Shown: positions 1-9,099 of the stretch, in pieces
Position numbering within the stretch: the stretch's first letter is position 1
Layout of the letters: each line of letters begins with the position of its first letter
Source of the DNA: Capronia americana
Taxonomy: Eukaryota > Ascomycota > Eurotiomycetes > Chaetothyriales > Herpotrichiellaceae
DNA: 64,000 nucleotides
NCBI GenBank assembly: GCA_016110215.1
Contig: JADWQD010000003.1
Coordinates: 2,480,001 to 2,544,000 of the forward strand
Direction: 5' to 3'
Translations under genes and position numbers: made by a program
Notes under the pieces: model-generated
The model's input: the letters and a program-made list of their open reading frames with translations, nothing else
Told to the model about the DNA's origin: nothing
The model's database searches: none

Positions 1-1784
1 CCATGCCGGACTGTTTCCAGCCGCCGATGGGCATGTCCACGGCCCGCACGGGCACCGAGCAGTTGATCCCCACGGCGCCGGCTTCCAGGGCCTTGGCGAC
101 GCGCACGGCCCGGTCGAAGTTCGAGGTATATACGGAGGCTGCGCGCGGGCCATCAGGGTCAGCTCAGCACAGCACAGCACAGCACAGCACAGCGTTCGTA
201 TTTGCGTGCGATCAAGGGAGGAGGGGGAGGGGGAAGTTCAATAACAGGCAGCACGAATGTTTCGAGGCCAAAAATTGCACAGAAAACGCACACGGAAACA
301 AGACAGCACAACTTACAGAATAATCCGAAATCCGTACAATTGGCCTCGGCCAACACGTCGACCTCATCCTTGAAGGTGTTGACGATGACGACGGGGCCGA
401 AGATCTCTTCCCTATACGCGGCACTCTCGACGGGGACGTTCTTCAGGATGGTCGGCTCGATGAAGGCGCCCGTCGTGCCGTGTCTCTTGCCGCCATACAC
501 GAGGGTGCCGTCGCGGGCGCCCGCGTCGACCAAGCGCTGGATATGCGCCAGTTGGGCGTGATCGGACTGCGGGCCCTGGAAGGTGGTCGGGTCGGACGGG
601 TCGCCGATGGTGACTTTGGCCATCAAGGTCTTGAGCTTGTCGATGTACGCGTCCGCGACGGCCTCCTGGACCAGCACGCGGCTGTTGGCCTGGCAGTGCT
701 GCCCGCTGTTGTGGTTGATGCTGTAGTGCGTGTAGCGGGCCGCGGCGTCCAGGTCGGCGTCGGCGAAGACGATGGCGGGGCTCTTGCCGCCCAGTTCCAG
801 GGACACGTTCTTCAGGTTCGAGTCGGCCGCCATGCGGAGGATCTTGCGGCCCGTGGCCACCGAGCCCGTGAAGGAGATCTTGCGGATCTTCATGTGCATG
901 CCGATCGCTGTGCCGGTGGGGTCGCCGAAGCCCGAGACCACGTTGACCACGCCGGCTGGGAAGCCCGCTTCCTTGATCAAGGCCGCGAGGCGAAGCGAGC
1001 TGAGTGGCGCTTTCTCCGACGACTTCAGCACCACCGTGTTGCCGCAGATCAGTGCGGGTGCGACTTTGAAGGCGAACATGATCATGGGGACCTGCCAACG
1101 TCAGTCAGTCGGCCAGGGGGACATAACCCCCCTCCCCCTTTCGAACAAGGATATGCGCGAACATAGGCATCACGTACATTCCAAGGGATGATCAATCCGA
1201 CCACACCGTAAGGTTGCCGAACACTGACGTTAAGAAAGTTGGGCGAACTGAGACTCGACTCCCCCAGGACATGGTATCCACTGCCGGCGAAGTAATTGAA
1301 CACGCCCACCAGGGCAGGGATGTCCATCTTCTTCAACAACTCGATGGGCCTAGGAGAAAGTGATCAGTACCACGCCCACTCCATTCACTCGCGGTCCATC
1401 ATCATCGACCCTGGCGACCAGGCCGGCGTTTCTGACTTACTTGCCCATACACATCGAGTCCAGTTCGGCCAGCTGCTGGGCGTCCCTCTGCACGAGCTGC
1501 GCGAACTTGAACATATACATTGCCCGTTCGTGCGCGGCCAGGGAGCTCCAATGCGGGAATGCGGCCTCAGCGGCCTGGACGGCCAGGTCGACATCTTCCT
1601 TGGATGCTTCATGCACAGCGCAGATCTCCTGGTCGGTGGCCGGGTTGGAGATGTTGAATGTCTTGCCGGTTTTGGATTCGACAAACTAAGCATACCGTTA
1701 GACAAGCATATTTGTAGGGGATGGATTCGATATGTATACCTCATTGTTGATGAATAGTCTGGTTTCTATCGTACTGGGCTTCAT
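1..1784 (-). CDS. Aldehyde dehydrogenase, 3' end cut by window edge
   Basis: NAD(P)-dependent oxidation of an aldehyde to a carboxylic acid. Five exons can be read on the minus strand: 1740-1784 (starts MKPSTIETRLFINNE), 1441-1685, 1178-1349, 317-1091 and 1-138, and the last runs off the left edge. All junctions keep phase and use GT/AG. Family landmarks are visible: the substrate/cofactor segment GLIIPWN followed by KVAPALICGNTVVLKSSE, the FTGSVATG cofactor loop, LELGGKSP with the general-base Glu, and the nucleophile Cys in SGQHCQANSR. EEIFGPVV precedes the last intron. About 470 residues are present, so only a short C-terminus is missing. The closest match is the broad fungal class of cytosolic ALDH-like enzymes; the substrate cannot be told. 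The last intron (139-316) carries a short pentanucleotide repeat. The start is the only in-frame ATG in the first exon. Confidence 0.93.
165..193. repeat. Short CAGCA tandem repeat inside the last ALDH intron
   Basis: Five to six head-to-tail copies of the pentamer CAGCA lie within the intron at 139-316, 25-55 nt from the acceptor. Confidence 0.85.
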
Positions 1785-3850
1785 CTTGACTGTATGTGTG
1801 CGTGTGTGTGTGCGTGTTTGTCGGTGTCCCTCTCTGACGTCCTCGGAGGCGGCTTACTGGGCTGGATCGGATCAGCTTCGGACAGCGGCTGGATTCAGAC
1901 AGGACATGCCAGCATGGGCACCGAGTCAGTCGTTATTGGCACACATGATGTACGAAGGTACGGACACATGTCAGAATTGTAAGCCATGTCGTTCGGGGAG
2001 CATTGTGAGCCGTGGCCGGGGATAAGTAGGCTTCCGAAATAGTCCATTTCGGCGCCCCACGAACATCGAGGTGGAGAAGAAGCGACGCGGCCAGCCTTGT
2101 GTGTCGGGTCAGTTTCCGTGTCACACGAAGCAGAAACTCAAGTGGAAAAAAAGACAAAGTCGCGGATGATCTGAAGACAACCCTTATCGCCCGGGAGTTT
2201 ACTCGGGAGCGGCATTAAAGGGTTCTTTGCCGGTTGATAGGGATGCAAGAATCAGAACCAAGGACCTCGCTTTCGTGCAAGGGATCTCCGGCTCTCTTTT
2301 CTTGACCATCCTCCCAACACGGCGTGTGTCGCAGTCATACCTCACATGAGACGTTGTATCTAGGGGATACAAGAAGGGAACCGTATCCACGCTGGTGGGT
2401 GTGTAAGTGGCCTTCCTGGCTCAGAGACGCAATCGCCGTTTGAAACGGTCTTCTGCGCCATGCGACGGTACAATTCTGGCTGTGTGCGCTTGGAGCGCGT
2501 GAGTTCACAGTGAGCGTTGCGCAATTCGGTTTGGGCGAGGTATGTTCGAGGACAGTTGAAGGACGCGACCAAAAATGAATACAAGACAATCCCAATCCCG
2601 CCCGTCGCAGGAAATAATGTATTGTGTGCGAGTACACAGACAGACAGACAGTCCTCAAGGAGCTGGAGCGTGGTTGTATAGGCGACGACCCTGACGAATA
2701 AAAGCCAAACAAGTCTATTTATCGAATGTACACACAGCTGTAGTCCGTATCGTGCGTGCGTGATATATAAGACTGTAGCGTCTTGTACTGTCCACGCCGA
2801 GACGTGAGCCCTGAGCCCTGAGCCCTGAGCCCTGAGATTCGATAGCAAAACACCTCTATTCACCCTCCTCGCACTAATCCCGATTCCGCACAAGCCCATC
2901 CGGCTTAACTTGGCTAAATTTCGGTAGTAGGACCGAGTACTTGGACTACTCCTACTACTGTGGCCCTCGGCGACCGCGGTCCAGAACGAACTGTTCCGCT
3001 TCTGTCGTGTTCGCGCCCCGTCGCTATCTTACTTAGTTAGTACTCCGGACCCTCCCAAAATAGAAGGCTTTTTGCTTGCTAAACATGATCACGATCGTCA
3101 TCGTCACATTCACTCGTGCGAGTGTTGCATGATTCGTGTTCGTGTGCGCGTGGCCCTGCTCGCCGCAGTCTGCTTGCAGTCTGCCCTGCGTTTGTTGCTT
3201 CTCTTACTACTACTCGTACACGGGACTACACGTAGGTACCTAGTCATTGGCGTGCTACAGTCCCTCGTACTTACTTAGATCTTCCCTCCATGGTTTCCTT
3301 TCCGACGGCCCACTCACCCACCCACAAGCTGCGTGCTACACAGTACAAGGCTACACGCCACTACATGGATGCTGAAAAGTGATTTCCTCTTCTTTGCTAG
3401 TTCGTTGTCAGGCTGAAACACTGGGTTTGATATGTACTAGTAGATACTTATGTCAAGTACATCGTCCATCGTCCACAGTGATTATTACTTTACGTATCCC
3501 AGTGTCTACTTTGACTTTGGTGTGATGAAGGGTGCAGTAAGACTGTGAGTGCAACACCAATCGGTATTATACTAGAGTATATCGTAGTCTTAGTTTTATG
3601 ATTATCATATGTCCCGACGATAGTCGTCAAGTCGTCAGTGACGAGGCCCCCTTTCGGGCTGTCCTGGAGATCAGTTTTCCCGTTCCCATGCAACTCGCTT
3701 GCTGAAAAAAGCACAAAGAAAAAAATAGAATAGAAAAAGGTGGTATCCAACAAACACAAAAGCCATTGGCCTTTCCTCCTTATCCTGCTGCTCCTCCTCC
3801 TTCCCTAGTGCTTCACTTCGAATCGAATGCGAATGCGAAATATGCACCAC
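1785..3850. other. Gene-free spacer with simple repeats
   Basis: No open frame here shows a recognisable domain or a consistent splice chain. It holds a GT-rich microsatellite (about 1795-1819), an ACAG tetranucleotide run (2634-2652), a heptamer array (2805-2836) and AT-rich stretches near 3430-3760 that may be the 3' region of the following minus-strand gene. Confidence 0.6.
2805..2836. repeat. Heptamer tandem repeat (TGAGCCC)
   Basis: About 4.5 perfect copies of a 7-bp unit, TGAGCCC, in non-coding sequence. Confidence 0.9.
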
Positions 3851-4693
3851 TTAGTAAGTCTGGGTCTGTGTCGAGTCGCGGAACTTCTCCTTGGAGTCGC
3901 CTTGTCTCCATCTCCGTCCGCCGACCAATTCCCACACGGCCAGCGAGGCGACAACGACGCCGAGGATGAACAAGGGGATGAGGTTCCATCTCCAGCCTCT
4001 CATCAGGCGCAGGTTGTTGTTGATTTTGGATCGGTCGCTGTCGCGCGCGAGCGGGAGATCCAGCACGGCGACGAACCAGTTCTCGGGCGTCCACTTGTCG
4101 AGCGGGTACATCAGTGGTTCGGGATTGGCCGCGGCGACTGTGAGGTTGATGGTCTGATCGTCGGTTTGCGCGGTGAGGACGAACGTGTAGATCAACGCCG
4201 CGAGGGTGAGCATCGCTGAAAGGACCGTCATCACCACCCAGAAGATGAAGATGCCCGAGTGGTTCGTTGCTTGTGTCTGAAAAGTCGCCGTTAGCATCAA
4301 TTCCGTGCCCATCGCAAGGGACCTGCTGCAACATACCCTTCTGGCTCGCCTCCTCTCATAAAAAATCGTGAGAAGTCCTAGCCAACCGACCAGGACCAGG
4401 GCTGTGCCGGCGGCGCCGTTGCTGGTGTGGCCCTGATCGACGAGGAGTCCCTTGGGCTTGCCGTGAAGGTCGAATGACCCATTGGGCGCGTTGATCGTGA
4501 AGAATTTTCCCGCCCGGTCGTGGAGAAAGCCAACCATTGATCCAACAAAGGCCACCTCGATGACGGCGTCGACCATCAACACGGACATGGCGACGTAGAG
4601 GGGGAGATAGTTCGACATGGTGACCGAGTGTGTGGTCTGCGAGACCGGTGAGTAGGCAATCGCGTTGGTGGGTGTCCTGACAAAGGACGACAC
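3851..4693 (-). CDS. Four-helix membrane protein of unknown function
   Basis: I do not recognise the family. The frame contains a probable 60-nt intron at 4277-4336 (GTATGT donor, TGCTAAC branch, TTTTCAG acceptor). It is a multiple of three and has no stop, so both spliced (260 aa) and unspliced (280 aa) products are possible. The spliced protein has four hydrophobic segments: near residues 27-55 (starting LPLYVAMSVLM), about 90-112 (TALVLVGWLGLLTIF), about 126-155 (FIFWVVMTVLSAML) and about 222-243 (LIPLFILGVVVASL). A soluble loop of about 60 residues lies between helices 3 and 4, and the C-terminal tail is short, basic and polar. A second ATG at MSNYLPLY could be the true start. It probably sits in the plasma or an endomembrane. 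Upstream is a long spacer, so no neighbour gives context. Confidence 0.75.
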   Translation of the reverse strand: MSSFVRTPTNAIAYSPVSQTTHSVTMSNYLPLYVAMSVLMVDAVIEVAFVGSMVGFLHDRAGKFFTINAPNGSFDLHGKPKGLLVDQGHTSNGAAGTALVLVGWLGLLTIFYERRRARRVCCSRSLAMGTELMLTATFQTQATNHSGIFIFWVVMTVLSAMLTLAALIYTFVLTAQTDDQTINLTVAAANPEPLMYPLDKWTPENWFVAVLDLPLARDSDRSKINNNLRLMRGWRWNLIPLFILGVVVASLAVWELVGGRRWRQGDSKEKFRDSTQTQTY

Positions 4694-6351
4694 GGTTGAC
4701 TCGTAAGAAGGTTGGAAAGGAATGAAAAAAAAAGACGCGGACTAGTGAATCGGCACGGGTGAGATTATGGTAGTAGTAGGACTGTATATTGCCTGGATGA
4801 CTAACAACGCTTCAATGGTGTGTGGCAAATCCCAAGTCAAGTGAAGGTGGGGGAATGGCCGTGCTTTATAAGAGCATGCTGGCAGGAGTCGAGTTTAAGG
4901 CTGAAGCGGGATAGCATCAACAAAGCAAATTGCCTGGCACTCCACAGAAAGTCGATGACCTTGTTCACGGACGAGTTGGCTTGGCCTCCCCTCCTCGTAT
5001 TCAGCGGACTGGGGATGCATGTTGCTTTTCAGGCACGCACCGAATAGAATCCACGCGCCGGCTTCTGGGCAACGATCGCCGCTGCTGCATTTGGCAGGCG
5101 ATCAGGTTCAGCCCGTTGTCAGGCTTCGATGCGTTGTTATTTTGGAAGGGAAAACTTGACTAGACGGAGCGGTGTTCAGGAATCAGGCCTACCTTCGACC
5201 GGACCAAGCGAGCCTTCCAATCTTTTTAGAGTCTTGGCTGATGATCAAACGGGCAACGGCGCCGACGTGTCCGTCTCATTCTGGCTGTGCGGGCTGAACA
5301 CGAGCGCAAGCCACGAAGGCAGCTGTCACAATTTGTTTCCCAGCAGGCCCCAGAGTCGCCGCATGACAGGATGTCTTCTGCAGTGAGGACAACGACTGAA
5401 AGGACCTTTGCCCCAGCCGCCGGGATGGGTTCATTTGTTCTATAAATCCAGGAATGCCCTGCTGCCCGAAGAAGGAAGGGAAAGGCAGCGGCGTCACACT
5501 GACTGTGGGCGAATGAGGCTGGAGCGGGATTTGGGAATGGAAATGGAAAGGGAAAGTGGCGTGCACCTTAGTGCTTACCGGGAAGCTACGAGGAGCTGGA
5601 CGACGAAGCCGAAACTAAGCAATTTTCGACTCGGCGTGGCGTCCTTGGCCCAGTCGAAGAGCTGATCAACGAGGCTGTGATTCCAGCAAGCCACTCGATC
5701 GCTGCACTAGTGAACGGTAGTGACGTTAACAAATCCCAGCTTTTAGAGGTCTTTTCGCAGTGCCAATTTTGGAGAGACATCAGGACAGATTCCGCCTCCA
5801 GATCAAACACTTGAGATCCTGCAGAGCTCCATGTCGCTGAGTTTCCGGAGGAGACGTGGGGAATTTAGAAGCGCGTACTTTGTATGGTAGAACAAACAAG
5901 GACCGCAATCATGCCAAGGTGAGAGAACTTGAAGAATAGGGACGTGTACTGTAGATAGGTAATCATCAACGTTGTCGCCCTTTCCTTGGAGACGTTCGGT
6001 CGACGTCGCGCAGGAAGACTGCCGGATCCATTCACTGCACAGCTGCGCAATTTCCTCAAGGGGGAGGAACGCAGACATCGATATCCTAACAAGATGTACA
6101 AGGGAATCATCACCTGTCCACATGGTCACTGTCCGGTGGAAACATGTGCGATATATGTATACCACGCCAACCTCGCTATGCTTATTGTGCAATGATGCCA
6201 GATAATGCAGAATGCCATGCTATGCAAGCCACAGCCCACACTCGCCATGTCTATACACCATCAGGCGCAATCCTGCCCCCAAGTCATGCCGATGTTCATG
6301 CTTCCTCATGGCCATTATGCATTTCTCATCCCGGATTTGGCTTCAAATCCT
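4694..6351. other. Gene-free spacer
   Basis: Only short overlapping frames on both strands, none with a recognisable domain or convincing splice chain. It probably contains the promoter of the membrane protein to its left and the 3' UTR of the phosphatase to its right. Confidence 0.55.
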
Positions 6352-9099
6352 TCATCCGTGATAACTCCGCCGTGGGTCTGGTAGCCCAGGTCGTTTCTGG
6401 CGCTGCTCCGACTCCAGCGCCACAATCCATTGCAAAATACTCTCATAACACAGAACAAATTGGCGGAGATTCTGCACCATGCTCAGTCGTTGATGGCGGA
6501 ACTCGTCCACAGTCTTAGCCACCAAGTCAACATCGTCGCGGTCCACCCAATCGCCAGCATCCACGTCCATTCTATCTTTGCCGCCGTCATGGGAGAGCTT
6601 CTGTCGCTTCAACATGTCGATGACCGAGTCGATCGTACAAAAGGTGCCTGTCCGCCCACACCCTGCGCTGCAGTGTACCAAGATCGGTCGTTGTCCTTTT
6701 GGAGCGGCTTCCTCCGGTCCGACGATACTGGACGGCGAAGCAGAACCTCGCACATACTTGTTGACCTGTTCCACTAACCCCAGGAGTTCGGTCGGGCTGG
6801 CTGGAGCGCCGAAATCGGGCCAGTCGGCATAATGGATTTGGGTGATTTCACGCATCGGCTGGAAAGGATATGCGGAATGGCTGAGAGAGAAGTGCCGGAC
6901 AACAGCGGTCGGCGGCGCCTTGGAGATCGGAGACTTCACCTCTTCTCGGCTTCGTTCGCCCGGGATATTGGCTGTTGTAGACCTTCTTGGTGCCATTGAC
7001 GGACGCGCGGTTGGAGCAGGTGTGTTTGCAGTCTTCTTTGGTTCCAGACTCACTTGGCGTTCGGAAAGCTGTTTGAGTTTCAACTGGCCATACTCGCCAG
7101 GCTTCCAGTAGACGTGACTCTTGACTTGTCCCCCTTCCGCTTCAGCCGTCAGCATTACGATCACGCGAACATCCTGTTCCCAGACCACCCGCCAAAAGTC
7201 GTCGAAAGTGGCCGGGATCGGGGCTTGCGTGGCGATGTAGCGTCGATTGGAGAATTCCGCTTTCACATGGTTAGCATTGATATAATCGCAGCTCCCACTT
7301 GGCACATTCTGCAACCTGACTCGAGTATGATCGTAGGGGAAAATATTGTTATAGCGATTCTTCGAACCCTTCTCGATACCGGCAACCTGGATCTTTTCTG
7401 GTTGTTCCGCACGTGGAGTTCCGTACGAGACCTTGGCACTGAGGGCATCCTGCATGCGCTTCTGCTCGGACTTTTCGATGTTCAGGAATTTGTCCGAAAC
7501 CAACTTGCCTTCGTTTGACTTGGACGCTGCCCTCTTCAGCCAGGATGGCATATGCTTTTCCGTCTCTGACGTGAGCTCATGGGGCTTTTTGATCGGCATT
7601 TGACCCACACCGCCGATGAGGTCCATGTTCTGGCGGATGTTTCCAAAAAAGGGGTTTGCGGCAGATTTGGTTGTTGGCATCGCGCAACCTCCGGCGACGG
7701 CAAGGGTATCTTTCCCAGGTGCTGAAATCGACAGCGGCTGAGACGAGGCCCCGTTTCCTTGCTGTACAGGTCCATCATCAACCAGTTCCGGGACCAATTT
7801 CTGGAACTTTAGGAAGCCTCCTTTGACCACCAGACCGGTGCCCTTCCAGCCCTCAGATGTAAACTTCTTAAGCACATTCAACGGAGTAACAGCTTCCTTT
7901 GCTAACGATGAGTTGGTGTCGTATACGACAATATAGGAGCAGGTTCGCCAGCGCGCAAAGGTTTCCTGGTCTCGAGCCGAAGTGAAGGTCTCTGCAAGCC
8001 TCTGGACATTGTACGCCGGCCGTTTCAGAAGAGTGGTGGGGATACATAGGTTCAGAGCTCCGCGTATCCTTGCCGACGCATACTGCTGATATACTCTTAG
8101 ATCTAGGACTAAAACATCCTTGGGTTGAGCTCGAAGAAGTTCAGCTATCCGCGTAGGGGAGACAATGGGTGGTGCGTCTTTCTCCGGGCCGGGTGGTAGT
8201 GTCTCTGAGCGGTTGGAAGCGATTGTCTTGCCGAGAGCGGGAATACTCAATTCGTTGTTGGGTAAAGATAATCGAGCATGTTGGTGATCGGCAACACTGT
8301 TTCGGTTGATAGAGTCGGGTGACTGCTGTCTCGGAATATCAAAGAATGAAACATCCTCCATTCGACTGCCTCCATTCGCTGTGGATCTTGCACTTCTTTC
8401 AATGGCAGGTCTTTTCGCAAGCGGGGAAGCAGTCGAACTAAGGTCCGAGTTCGTCCTCGATTGCGAAGGTCTGAATGCGGTGTTCAACGCGAACCGGTGA
8501 TTGTGTTCCGACTGTCTTCTAAACGCCTCAAAGTCCGGGTTTGATTCGACAGGTACGTGTCGAGGTGTCGCAACATCCTTTTGTGCATTGGACCCGGCGA
8601 AATTCCAGTTCTGGCGCACATGCTTGCCAGGATTTGAATCGGCAGGTATTGACTCATCGCTGCCCACCACGAAGCCAAAGTAGCTCGGGCTCGGGCTCTT
8701 CACATCTCGAGACTTCGAAGGCGATCGAACGCTGGGAGGGGATAGGTGGGGTGGCATGGGCTGGCCAACAGATGCGACGGCTGGTTGGACGCGTGGCGTG
8801 GTCGAAGGCCGCGAAGAGCGGGAATGGGAATGGGAGTGCGAATGAGACTTCGAATGTGTCTGCGAGTGTGAATGGGGGTGCGAGGGTGATTTTAGGGACG
8901 CCGTCGCAGTGGCGGACATGGTGACGTTGGCCAATGGCCCTGGCGAAATTGGGCGAGGTGATGTTGCGTGGTGGTGTATTGTCATCAATTGTTGACCACT
9001 CAAGATTCGAAGGGGTTTTGGTACAAGCCGACGAAGGAGGGTTGACAAGGCAAAATGGTGTCGAGGTCTGGAACCCGTGAAGATGTGCTTGTAGTACAA
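6352..9099 (-). CDS. Rhodanese-domain protein tyrosine phosphatase (Pyp type)
   Basis: An intron-free frame of 915 residues. The N-terminal third is Ser/Pro-rich and disordered, with a His-Ser alternating tract near residues 75-95. A rhodanese/CDC25-like domain spans about 315-435; the segment after SYIVVYD has no cysteine, so it should be catalytically dead. The classical tyrosine phosphatase domain spans about 565-895: KNRYNNIFPYDHTRV, YINANHV (substrate pTyr loop), HYADWPDFGAP (WPD loop with the acid Asp) and HCSAGCGRTG with the catalytic Cys at about 810 and its Arg. This layout matches S. pombe Pyp1/Pyp2 and their filamentous relatives, which dephosphorylate stress MAP kinases; that role is inferred from the family. 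ATGs at residues 38 or 61 could be the real start, since the first 37 residues look less like the rest. A short basic-plus-hydrophobic motif there (RRLVPKPLRIL) resembles a MAPK docking site. Confidence 0.92.
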   Translation of the reverse strand: MYYKHIFTGSRPRHHFALSTLLRRLVPKPLRILSGQQLMTIHHHATSPRPISPGPLANVTMSATATASLKSPSHPHSHSQTHSKSHSHSHSHSRSSRPSTTPRVQPAVASVGQPMPPHLSPPSVRSPSKSRDVKSPSPSYFGFVVGSDESIPADSNPGKHVRQNWNFAGSNAQKDVATPRHVPVESNPDFEAFRRQSEHNHRFALNTAFRPSQSRTNSDLSSTASPLAKRPAIERSARSTANGGSRMEDVSFFDIPRQQSPDSINRNSVADHQHARLSLPNNELSIPALGKTIASNRSETLPPGPEKDAPPIVSPTRIAELLRAQPKDVLVLDLRVYQQYASARIRGALNLCIPTTLLKRPAYNVQRLAETFTSARDQETFARWRTCSYIVVYDTNSSLAKEAVTPLNVLKKFTSEGWKGTGLVVKGGFLKFQKLVPELVDDGPVQQGNGASSQPLSISAPGKDTLAVAGGCAMPTTKSAANPFFGNIRQNMDLIGGVGQMPIKKPHELTSETEKHMPSWLKRAASKSNEGKLVSDKFLNIEKSEQKRMQDALSAKVSYGTPRAEQPEKIQVAGIEKGSKNRYNNIFPYDHTRVRLQNVPSGSCDYINANHVKAEFSNRRYIATQAPIPATFDDFWRVVWEQDVRVIVMLTAEAEGGQVKSHVYWKPGEYGQLKLKQLSERQVSLEPKKTANTPAPTARPSMAPRRSTTANIPGERSREEVKSPISKAPPTAVVRHFSLSHSAYPFQPMREITQIHYADWPDFGAPASPTELLGLVEQVNKYVRGSASPSSIVGPEEAAPKGQRPILVHCSAGCGRTGTFCTIDSVIDMLKRQKLSHDGGKDRMDVDAGDWVDRDDVDLVAKTVDEFRHQRLSMVQNLRQFVLCYESILQWIVALESEQRQKRPGLPDPRRSYHG

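Noticed and set aside
202..1191. Long plus-strand frames opposite the aldehyde dehydrogenase (119-228 residues)
   Set aside because: They are antisense shadows of the ALDH exons; the minus strand has the family motifs and consistent splicing.
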